This document shows positions 54,498-62,172 of a stretch of 64,000 nucleotides of DNA, piece after piece. The stretch comes from Saprospiraceae bacterium (GTDB taxonomy: Bacteria; Bacteroidota; Bacteroidia; Chitinophagales; Saprospiraceae). The stretch is from positions 1 to 64,000 of the forward strand of contig JADKAS010000003.1 of NCBI GenBank assembly GCA_016715245.1, in the 5' to 3' direction. How positions within the stretch are numbered: the first letter of the stretch is position 1; every line of letters begins with the position of its first letter. The position numbers were made by a program, and so were the translations under genes. The notes under the pieces are model-generated. The model worked only from the letters and a program-made list of their open reading frames with translations, made no database searches and had not been told where the DNA came from.

Positions 54498-55643
54498 TTA
54501 TACAAGTGAGAGGGCCTGATCAAGATCTGCGATGAGGTCTTCAATGTCTTCAATACCAACACTTAATCTTATAAGTGAATCGGTCAGCCCTACTTTGAGT
54601 CTTTCTTCTTTTGGAATGGAACCATGGGTCATACTGGCGGGATGGCCTATTAGTGATTCAACTCCTCCCAATGATTCAGCCAAAGAAAAATAATGTGTAT
54701 TGCTCAATACCTTTACGGCACTTTCTTCATTGTTTGATACAAGGTCAAAAGATACCATTCCTCCAAACATCTTCATTTGTTTTTTGGCTACTTCATGTCC
54801 GGGGTGAGATTCAAAACCAGGGTAATATACTTTGGAAACTTTTGGGTGATTATTTAAATAGGCCGCAATTTTTTCAGCATTATGACATGCTCTTTCGACC
54901 CGTATGTGTAATGTTTTTATACCTCTTAAAATCAGGAAACAATCCTGTGGTCCAGGAACAGCTCCGACAGCATTTTGCAAAAATCTGATTTGTAATGCAA
55001 TTTCAGGATTTTTTGTGATTACAACACCGTGAATAACGTCTGAATGTCCGCCAAGGTATTTGGTGGCTGAATGAACCACTATGTCAGCTCCCAGATCAAG
55101 TGGATTCTGAAGGTAAGGCGAAGCAAAGGTATTGTCAACACAAACCATAATGTTTTTTCCCTTTACAAAATCACAAACTGCTTTGATGTCAATAATGTTA
55201 AGCATGGGGTTGGTAGGGGTTTCAACCCAGATCATTTTTGTTTTCGGGGTTATGAGGTCAGCCAATGTCTTAATGTTACTGATACCTGCAAATTGAAAAT
55301 TTATTCCATACTTTCCAAAAACTTTTGTCATTATTCTGTAGGAACCACCGTAAAGGTCATCAGTGGCAATAACCTCATCTCCTGGATTAAGAAGTTTTAA
55401 TACGCTGTCCATAGCAGCAAGTCCACTGGCAAAACATATTGCGTCTGTTCCATTTTCCAAAGCTGCGAGATTGTTTTCAAGGACGGTACGGGTTGGATTC
55501 TGAGTTCTTGCATATTCATACCCTTTATGGTCGCCCGGAGCATTTTGAACATAAGTAGATGTTTGATAAATTGGTGTCATAATGGCTCCGGTAGTAGGGT
55601 CAGGATGAATACCCGCATGAATAACTTTTGTATTGAACTTCAT
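54498..55643 (-). CDS. metB: Cystathionine gamma-synthase (PLP-dependent Cys/Met metabolism family)
   Basis: In 381 residues it has YEYARTQNPTRTVLE, FASGLAAMDSVL, the PLP-binding Lys in HSATKYLGGHSDVIHG, and ESLGGVESLIGHPASMTH near the end. These mark the Cys/Met metabolism family. Cystathionine gamma-synthase is the best subfamily call; gamma-lyase or a sulfhydrylase is possible. It makes cystathionine from an activated homoserine and cysteine on the way to methionine. A -7-like site precedes the start. Confidence 0.86.
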   Translation of the reverse strand: MKFNTKVIHAGIHPDPTTGAIMTPIYQTSTYVQNAPGDHKGYEYARTQNPTRTVLENNLAALENGTDAICFASGLAAMDSVLKLLNPGDEVIATDDLYGGSYRIMTKVFGKYGINFQFAGISNIKTLADLITPKTKMIWVETPTNPMLNIIDIKAVCDFVKGKNIMVCVDNTFASPYLQNPLDLGADIVVHSATKYLGGHSDVIHGVVITKNPEIALQIRFLQNAVGAVPGPQDCFLILRGIKTLHIRVERACHNAEKIAAYLNNHPKVSKVYYPGFESHPGHEVAKKQMKMFGGMVSFDLVSNNEESAVKVLSNTHYFSLAESLGGVESLIGHPASMTHGSIPKEERLKVGLTDSLIRLSVGIEDIEDLIADLDQALSLV

Positions 55644-56005
55644 ATATTACAATCATTTCAGAATTAAAAGCCGCAAAATTACTAAATAAAATAATGACAA
55701 ACCGAAGTAACCAGGTAATATTCAGATAATATACGAAAATCATGGATAATAATACTTAATGGATTCTATCCATAAAAATCTTATTTGGATGTAAAGATTT
55801 AAATTTTATAAATATATAAATTATTGATTTTATAATGTATATCTTTTTCAATAGCCTACTCATGAAAAACAGCGTGTAAACATTGAAAAATATCTGTTAA
55901 ACTTACTGATATTCAAAAAATTAGTTTACCTTTGCGGCCTGTTTTCAAAAATTTATTTTTTTAACCCCTACCGTTTAAATACGGTATACAAACATTTTTA
56001 AAATC
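55644..56005. promoter_or_regulatory. Divergent upstream region of metB and rpsA, with rpsA -7 element
   Basis: TACCTTTG at 55927-55934 on the plus strand matches TAnnTTTG exactly and leaves a leader of roughly 65 bases before the rpsA ATG. The expected -33 TTG is weak. The leader contains the short dyad ACCGTTTAAATACGGT at 55968-55983 (CCGT/ACGG arms), possibly regulatory. Otherwise the region is AT-rich with no ORF. Confidence 0.5.
55674..55681 (-). promoter_or_regulatory. Putative -7 element for the cystathionine gamma-synthase gene
   Basis: TAATTTTG on the minus strand matches TAnnTTTG, 31 bases before the start codon. A TTG occurs 16 bases further upstream, a little closer than usual. 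Confidence 0.35.
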
Positions 56006-58192
56006 ATGGAAGACAAAGATTTAATTGTTAATGACTCTAACGAAGAACAAACGGAAATTGAGGATATTTCTGATGTTGTTCTGGAAGAGACAGTTGAAAC
56101 ATTGGGTGCAGCACACGACGACTTTGACTGGTCAATAGGTAAAAGAAATATTGTCAAGTATGAGAAATCAGAACAAGACAAATATTTTGATGAATACGAC
56201 AATACTTTAAATTCTATAGCAGAACTTGAAGTTGTTAAAGGAAGAGTTACTGCAATACACAGCGGAGATGTAGTTTTGGATATCAACTATAAATCTGACG
56301 GTTTAGTACCATTGTCAGAATTCAGGGATATGCCGGATTTAAAAATCGGAGATTACGTTGATGTTTACGTAGAAAATAAAGAAGACCAGAGAGGCCAGCT
56401 GGTATTATCAAGAAGAAAGGCCAAATTGCTGAAAGCATGGGATAATCTCGTTGATTCCTATAAAAACGGAACTATCATCAAAGGAAATGTCATCAGTAAA
56501 ACCAAAGGTGGTTTGATTGTAGATTGCCTTGGTCTCGAAACATTTTTACCTGGCTCTCAGATTGATGTTAAACCCATTGTGGATTACGATATTTACGTTG
56601 GTAAAACCATGGAATTTAAAGTGGTAAAAATCAATGAGGCCATCAAAAATGCCGTTGTTTCTCACAAAGCACTTATTGAAAGTGATTTGGCAGAACAAAG
56701 AGAAACCATTATTTCCGGTTTGGAGAAAGGACAGGTTCTGGAAGGTGTTGTTAAAAACATAACAGATTTTGGCGCCTTTATGGACCTTGGTGGTGTTGAT
56801 GGTTTATTGTATATCACCGATATTTCATGGGGAAGAATCAACCATCCGAATGAAGTTTTGGCATTAAATCAAAAGATTAATGTGGTTGTTCTTGACTTTG
56901 GTGAGGATAAAAAACGTATTTCTTTAGGTTTAAAACAATTACAACCTCATCCATGGGAAGTATTGGATAATACCATTGCCGAAGGAAGTGTAGTGAAAGG
57001 TAAAATTGTCAATATTGAAGACTATGGAGCTTTCCTTGAAATCATTCCTGGCGTAGAAGGTTTGATACACGTTTCAGAAGTTTCCTGGAGTAATCAACCA
57101 GTAAATGCAAGAGATTACTTTAATCTTGGACAGGAATGTGAAGCTAAGGTAGTTACTATTGAGAGAGAAGACAGAAAAATGTCTTTAAGTATCAAACAGT
57201 TGACTGATGACCCATGGAGTATCGTTGCGGCTAAATACAAACTCGGTACAAAACATGTAGGAGTTGTAAAAAATCTGACACCTTACGGAGTATTTGTAGA
57301 GCTGGAAAATGGAATTGGAGGTATGGTTCATATTTCGGATTTAAGTTGGACAAAAAGATTTTCTCACCCTTCAGAATTTACTAAAGTAGGTGAAAACATT
57401 GATGTTTACATAATGGAAGTAGATGAAGAAAGCAGAAAATTGTCTTTAGGTCACAAACAACTGGAAGAAAATCCTTGGGACACTTTTGAAAATGTATTTC
57501 CGGTTGGATCATACCATGAAGCAACGGTTATCAAAAAAGATGACAGAGGAGCGATTGTTCAGCTACCTTATGGACTTGAGGCCTTTTCTCCAACTAAACA
57601 CCTGAAAAAAGAAGATAATTCTTCTGTCAATGTAGACGAAACGGTTACCTTTAAAGTAATTGAATTCAACAGAGACGATAAAAGAATAATTGTTTCTCAT
57701 TCCCGTTATCTGGAGGATATAAGAAAAGAAGCCAATGAAATGGTTGCTTCTGAAAAAGATAAGGAAGTTCAGGAAATAAAAAAAGTTGTTAAAAAAACTC
57801 AATCTCAGGTAGAACTTTCTACTTTTGGGGACATCGAAGGGTTTTCAGAACTTGCAGGACAGCTCGCAAATTCTGCAGTTGCTCCAAAAGAAGAAACCAA
57901 AAAAGCGGCAGCACCTAAAAAAGAGTCATCTGCAAAAGGTGATGATTTAAAAAAGGTTGAAGGAATTGGTCCTAAAATTCAGGAGTTGTTGAACAATGAC
58001 GGAATAGTAACTTTTGAAGATCTTGCCAATGCTGAAGTTTCTAAAATAAAAGAGATTTTACATGCTGCCGGATCAAGATATCAAATGCATGACCCTACTA
58101 CCTGGCCAATGCAGGCTAAAATGGCGGCAGATGGTAATTGGGACGAACTTAAAACCTGGCAAGAAAATGCAAAAGGTGGTAAGACAGAATAA
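56006..58192 (+). CDS. rpsA: 30S ribosomal protein S1 with C-terminal helix-hairpin-helix domain
   Basis: The 728-residue product has six S1 repeats starting near residues 77, 156, 243, 328, 417 and 503, for example GVVKNITDFGAFMDLGGVDGLLYITDISW. After a Lys/Ala-rich linker (about 625-645) comes an added domain: KKVEGIGPKIQELLNNDGIVTFEDLANAEVSKIKEIL, a helix-hairpin-helix of the DUF4332-like kind, then a short Trp-containing tail. S1 binds mRNA during initiation. The extra domain is not part of canonical S1. It is monocistronic, with a terminator at 58217. Confidence 0.93.
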   Translation: MEDKDLIVNDSNEEQTEIEDISDVVLEETVETLGAAHDDFDWSIGKRNIVKYEKSEQDKYFDEYDNTLNSIAELEVVKGRVTAIHSGDVVLDINYKSDGLVPLSEFRDMPDLKIGDYVDVYVENKEDQRGQLVLSRRKAKLLKAWDNLVDSYKNGTIIKGNVISKTKGGLIVDCLGLETFLPGSQIDVKPIVDYDIYVGKTMEFKVVKINEAIKNAVVSHKALIESDLAEQRETIISGLEKGQVLEGVVKNITDFGAFMDLGGVDGLLYITDISWGRINHPNEVLALNQKINVVVLDFGEDKKRISLGLKQLQPHPWEVLDNTIAEGSVVKGKIVNIEDYGAFLEIIPGVEGLIHVSEVSWSNQPVNARDYFNLGQECEAKVVTIEREDRKMSLSIKQLTDDPWSIVAAKYKLGTKHVGVVKNLTPYGVFVELENGIGGMVHISDLSWTKRFSHPSEFTKVGENIDVYIMEVDEESRKLSLGHKQLEENPWDTFENVFPVGSYHEATVIKKDDRGAIVQLPYGLEAFSPTKHLKKEDNSSVNVDETVTFKVIEFNRDDKRIIVSHSRYLEDIRKEANEMVASEKDKEVQEIKKVVKKTQSQVELSTFGDIEGFSELAGQLANSAVAPKEETKKAAAPKKESSAKGDDLKKVEGIGPKIQELLNNDGIVTFEDLANAEVSKIKEILHAAGSRYQMHDPTTWPMQAKMAADGNWDELKTWQENAKGGKTE

Positions 58193-58216
58193 TATTTGAA
58201 GATTATTTTAATATTA

Positions 58217-58253
58217 AAAGCGCCTTGTTTGAAAAAACAAGGCGCTTTTTTTT
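58217..58253 (+). terminator. Strong terminator after rpsA
   Basis: AAAGCGCCTTGTTT (58217-58230), loop GAAA, and the exact complement (58235-58248) form a 14-bp stem that ends in a T8 run. Its A-rich left flank lets it also serve the convergent MOSC gene. Confidence 0.93.
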
Positions 58254-58273
58254 ATTGAAAAAATGAAACTTCC

Positions 58274-59059
58274 TTAAAGAAGTGTTACAGGATCGCCGAC
58301 TGAAATTATGCCACTTTTTGTACACATCATATTGGTGCCGAAGTAAATTTTATGGTCAAATTTTCTGTATTTGGACAAAGTTTTAATAGGTTCTTTCAGG
58401 AAAATGCCCTGATAAGGATCGACATTTATAATCTGACATCGGGCACAGGGTTTTACATTTTCAAATAAAGTATCACCAATTTTTGCACTTTTATAAAAAT
58501 CTTCTTCATGTGCTTCATGGGTTTCGATAACAATATTGGGACGGAACCTGTTAAAATCAATAGGCTTTTCCAGTTTGGAATTTATAAGATTCATGCTGCT
58601 TGTACCCAATACCAAATATGGATATCCATCAGCCAAATTTACATTAATATTTTTATTTTTGGTGGTGACAAAATGTTGACGTGATACACTGGAATCTTGT
58701 TTTAAGAGAAACACCTTTGTTTCGAGAATATCTGAAAAAAAGGCATCAAGTCTGAGATCCACATCAACCACAATCGCTTGGTCATCCCATATTTTTACGG
58801 TTTGCTTATTTTTACCCCTTTGGTCAATGGGCCATGAAATTTTTTGATTTTGGAAACTAACTTCTACATTATCACCAACAATATCACACGAAAACAAAGA
58901 AAGTCGGGGAATTTCTCTTTGTGTAATGAAATTATTATTTTCGTCAACCAGTAACCATTGGCGGTCATGTTTAAATCCAATGGATGTAGCTTCCCAAAGG
59001 TGTTTAGAGCGGCCACCAAGACTCTTTACCGGATATATAATAATATTTTTTACCATCAA
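58274..59059 (-). CDS. MOSC domain-containing protein
   Basis: The 261-residue protein has the MOSC N-terminal beta-barrel start (IIIYPVKSLGGRSKHLWEATSIGFKHDRQWLLVDENN) and a C-terminal MOSC core with RFRPNIVIET and the conserved Cys in VKPCARCQIINVDPYQG. The family binds molybdenum cofactor or carries sulfur (YcbX-like, mARC-like). It may reduce N-hydroxylated compounds; the substrate is unknown. It is convergent with rpsA and 5 bases after the lipoprotein gene. Confidence 0.87.
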   Translation of the reverse strand: MMVKNIIIYPVKSLGGRSKHLWEATSIGFKHDRQWLLVDENNNFITQREIPRLSLFSCDIVGDNVEVSFQNQKISWPIDQRGKNKQTVKIWDDQAIVVDVDLRLDAFFSDILETKVFLLKQDSSVSRQHFVTTKNKNINVNLADGYPYLVLGTSSMNLINSKLEKPIDFNRFRPNIVIETHEAHEEDFYKSAKIGDTLFENVKPCARCQIINVDPYQGIFLKEPIKTLSKYRKFDHKIYFGTNMMCTKSGIISVGDPVTLL

Positions 59060-59064
59060 AAAGC

Positions 59065-59892
59065 TTACTTTTTTCCCATTCTTTTTATGCCGTTAGGATA
59101 AACAAAAATATATTCTGAGTTTGAAATTTTAACATCCGATACTTGGTTTTTTTCATTGGGATCAAACAAAAGAAGAGGCCCTGATAGAGGGTCTTCGGTA
59201 GAAAGATACATCATTTTTTTTCCATTAAAAAAGGTAATATATCTGCCATCAAACTGAAAGGAAACAATGTTGTCCACCGGTATATAGCGCAAAAATTGAC
59301 CAAAATTATCAAATACATAAAATCCTTTATTGGTGTCAGCTAGAATAACTTTGTTACCATTTTCAATAATTTTAAAGATCAAAGGTGAATAAATTCCGTA
59401 ATCGATCAAATTGGCAGATTCAAATAAAATCTGTCCGTTGTTTAAAATTTTTCTTAATCGGAAACGCAAAGGATCATAAATCCAAAATCCATCGTCATTT
59501 GATACACCTACCGCACTGATATCACTGTACCCTAATTCAGAAAGAGAAAACTCCTGAATGGGTGCGAGCGTATTGTCAAGTAAAACTACATTTCCAAAAT
59601 CCCTGAAGTACAGAAGTACTTTAATGGGGTTACTTACATTTACGTCTGAAATATTTCCTCTTCTCCGATTAGAATATCGGAAAAGTTCAACGTTATTTTT
59701 ATCATAATGAATAATGGTATTGTCTGAAGTAACAATATAAAGTCTTTGAATATTATCAGTTTCCACTAATTTGGTTTTCAGGGAAATATCGTATTTTTCA
59801 TCATTTACAGGGGTGGTTTGAGCCATATTTTGAAACGAACAGGAACTTAAAATAAAAATCAAAGTAAACAGGAAACAAGGTGGAATTCTCAT
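59065..59892 (-). CDS. Hypothetical lipoprotein with propeller-like repeats
   Basis: The 275-residue product has a lipobox (ILSSCSFQN) and repeating strand-turn units (NVVLLDNTLAPIQEF, NDDGFWIYDPLRFRLRKI, GNKVILADTNKGFYVFDNFGQFLRYIPV) that suggest a small beta-propeller. No motif identifies a ligand. It lies 9 bases after the LpxH-like gene and may belong to one transcript with it and the MOSC gene. Confidence 0.65.
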   Translation of the reverse strand: MRIPPCFLFTLIFILSSCSFQNMAQTTPVNDEKYDISLKTKLVETDNIQRLYIVTSDNTIIHYDKNNVELFRYSNRRRGNISDVNVSNPIKVLLYFRDFGNVVLLDNTLAPIQEFSLSELGYSDISAVGVSNDDGFWIYDPLRFRLRKILNNGQILFESANLIDYGIYSPLIFKIIENGNKVILADTNKGFYVFDNFGQFLRYIPVDNIVSFQFDGRYITFFNGKKMMYLSTEDPLSGPLLLFDPNEKNQVSDVKISNSEYIFVYPNGIKRMGKK

Positions 59893-59901
59893 TAGTTAGA
59901 A

Positions 59902-60699
59902 TTAATAATTTGTAATTTTTGTTTCATTTCCTGACCGGTAAAATTTAATTGAAAACTGGTTATTTTCATATACACCATAAGAAAAATAGGTAAACCAATC
60001 ACCCAAATTAATATATCTTGATGTTTTATTTTTCAGCAAATAATCTATCACGAGATGTCTGTGTCCAAAAACAAAGTAGTCGACAAAATCTTCTTTAATA
60101 TATTCTTCACTGAATTTTACAAGCCATTCATTATTTTCATCCCAGGTTTCACTATGATTCATGAGCCTGCTTTTACTGCTGAAATATTTCATGATTCCGA
60201 TGCCGGTATTTGGATGAATTCTGGCAAAAAGCCATTGACTTAATGGGTGGTTAAAGACCTTTTTAATAAATTTATAACCATGATCTCCCGGACCTAAACC
60301 ATCTCCATGTCCGATTAAAAAACGGGTTTCCCCAATATTAAAAATAACCGGGTTTTTATACAGAGTAACGCCGATTTCTTTTTGTAAATATGAAAACATC
60401 CACATATCGTGATTACCAGTAAATATATTTACTTCAATACCATTGTCAGTAAATTCTGCCAGTTTTCCCAATAACCTTACATATCCTTTAGGAATAACTT
60501 CTTTATATTCAAACCAATAATCAAATTGATCACCCAATAAAAAAAGGATGGCAGTGTCTTTTTTGATTTCATCAAGCCATTGAATGATAATATTCTCTCT
60601 TTCCGCAGAGGTTAATTTCCCATCAATTCCCAAATGAAAATCGGAAGCGAAAAAGATTTTTTTCCCGGGGACATGTTCTCTAGTTTCTTCAGAAAACAT
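59902..60699 (-). CDS. lpxH: UDP-2,3-diacylglucosamine pyrophosphatase (LpxH)-like metallophosphoesterase
   Basis: In 265 residues the calcineurin-like metal sites appear in order: FASDFHLG, LGDQFDYWFEY, TGNHDMWMF, GHGDGLGPGDHG and VFGHRHLVID. The substrate-binding region follows the LpxH pattern. LpxH cleaves UDP-diacylglucosamine to lipid X in lipid A synthesis. The gene is 2 bases after the 3-hydroxyanthranilate dioxygenase gene. The LpxH call is by motif order; a related phosphoesterase is possible. Confidence 0.85.
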   Translation of the reverse strand: MFSEETREHVPGKKIFFASDFHLGIDGKLTSAERENIIIQWLDEIKKDTAILFLLGDQFDYWFEYKEVIPKGYVRLLGKLAEFTDNGIEVNIFTGNHDMWMFSYLQKEIGVTLYKNPVIFNIGETRFLIGHGDGLGPGDHGYKFIKKVFNHPLSQWLFARIHPNTGIGIMKYFSSKSRLMNHSETWDENNEWLVKFSEEYIKEDFVDYFVFGHRHLVIDYLLKNKTSRYINLGDWFTYFSYGVYENNQFSIKFYRSGNETKITNY

Positions 60700-60701
60700 A
60701 T

Positions 60702-61238
60702 TTACGTTTTTTCAACAAATCGTTTGTCTGTTTCCATAACAGTACCGCAGTGGTGGCAGGTTCTCATGGATTCTGAACCGTAATATTCTTTAAACCTAGG
60801 AATAAAATCATTTTCTATATTGGTAAGATGGAAATAAGATTCATGAAGTTTGTTATTGCAATTGTCACAAAACCACAATAATCCATCGTTATCTGATTTT
60901 TTTCTTTTTAATTCAACAACCAAACCTATGGATCCTTCAGATCTCATTGGAGAGTGGGGTACTCTTGCCGGAAGAAGAAACATTTCACCTTCTTTTATTG
61001 GAATATCCACGGCCTTCCCGTCTTGCTGAATTCTGACTACGATATCACCCTCCAATTGATAGAATAATTCTTCAGTTTCATTGTAATGATAATCTTTTCT
61101 TGCGTTCGGACCGGCAACGACCATTACTATATAATCTCCGGCATCCTGATAAAGATTTCGATTTCCGACAGGTGGTTTTAGTTCATGTCTGTGGTCATCA
61201 ATCCATTTTTTAAGATTAAAAGGTCTGTTTATAGCCAT
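60702..61238 (-). CDS. nbaC: 3-hydroxyanthranilate 3,4-dioxygenase
   Basis: At 178 residues it matches the bacterial enzyme: cupin metal ligands in YHYNETEELFYQLEGD (His and Glu) and PARVPHSPMR (His), plus the rubredoxin-like Cys pairs CDNCNNK and CHHCG that mark the bacterial form. It opens the ring of 3-hydroxyanthranilate to a precursor of quinolinate. No other kynurenine-pathway gene is visible in the window, so its role (NAD synthesis or tryptophan breakdown) is open. It is tightly linked to lpxH. Confidence 0.92.
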   Translation of the reverse strand: MAINRPFNLKKWIDDHRHELKPPVGNRNLYQDAGDYIVMVVAGPNARKDYHYNETEELFYQLEGDIVVRIQQDGKAVDIPIKEGEMFLLPARVPHSPMRSEGSIGLVVELKRKKSDNDGLLWFCDNCNNKLHESYFHLTNIENDFIPRFKEYYGSESMRTCHHCGTVMETDKRFVEKT

Positions 61239-61343
61239 TATATGAATTGTTTTGGTGAATAATGACTCAAAAATACATAAAAATATTAACTTCTATTTTT
61301 AACAGACAGCATACATTTTTTTTCAATATCATTTTATGAACCG

Positions 61344-62099
61344 TCATCGGATAGAAACAGCCCCTTTCATATTTTTTGAAAGTATTTTGATCACAGGTAT
61401 GTGTTCTAACGAATGAATAGAAGGAAAAGATCTGATATCATATAGTGATTCACTTCCGTTAAGATATTTTTCAATATCTATTACGATTTCAAGAGTGGTC
61501 GTTTTATCCTTGGTGACGGTAAAGGTTTTTTCAAGATCAATTTGGGTATAGGCATCATTACCCCCTGCATGCAGTGTAAAAAAATCTTCCATTTTATTAT
61601 CCCCATTAAAATCAATTTTTCCTTCAGTTCGTGAAAAAATGTAACTTTTCCAGGATGTCCAATAATTGGCACTGCTACTCAGAACACTATTAGAAGGAAA
61701 ATCTTTTGGTGCCATCGCATTTAAATCTTCAGAAACACCGATTCCAAACCTGAGCTGAGAGAAAGAGCCTTCCGGAATGTCCGGTATTTTATATGTAAAA
61801 CCTTTTGTGGCATTGGCAGCATTATGAGCATTAGTCATATCGAGATAATCGATTTCTTTTAAAAGAAGCTGACTGTTATCATTTTTTTGAAAAGTAATAT
61901 CTGAAATGTAAGTGGCAAATTTTGTAAAACTGATCATTTCTCCCGTAACAGGATAAAAAAATGTGTCAAACATAACAAGAGGTTCTCCTTTGTATTGAAG
62001 CAGGAACACCATATCAACATTTCCTGTTCCTTTTTCAGTGTCTTTTTCACAAGAGGTAAACAACCAAACCATTCCTAAAACCAGTAAGTACCTGTACAT
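61344..62099 (-). CDS. MbnP-family lipoprotein
   Basis: I take ATG 62099 (MYRYLLVLGMVWLFTSCEKD), a lipoprotein signal with lipobox FTSC, giving 251 residues. The body matches the MbnP pattern: TFFYPVTGEMISFTKFATYISDITF, DYLDMTNAHN, YKIPDIPEGSFSQLRFGIGV and a late HAGGNDAYTQIDLEKTFTV. MbnP proteins are linked to copper or methanobactin handling, but many Bacteroidota members lack that context, as here. Its partner MbnH was not seen. Confidence 0.72.
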   Translation of the reverse strand: MYRYLLVLGMVWLFTSCEKDTEKGTGNVDMVFLLQYKGEPLVMFDTFFYPVTGEMISFTKFATYISDITFQKNDNSQLLLKEIDYLDMTNAHNAANATKGFTYKIPDIPEGSFSQLRFGIGVSEDLNAMAPKDFPSNSVLSSSANYWTSWKSYIFSRTEGKIDFNGDNKMEDFFTLHAGGNDAYTQIDLEKTFTVTKDKTTTLEIVIDIEKYLNGSESLYDIRSFPSIHSLEHIPVIKILSKNMKGAVSIR

Positions 62100-62172
62100 A
62101 TAAATATTTATAACTGTCAACATATTATGAGTACAATAGTTCCTTAGACAAAGATGATTTTCATCACAAACA

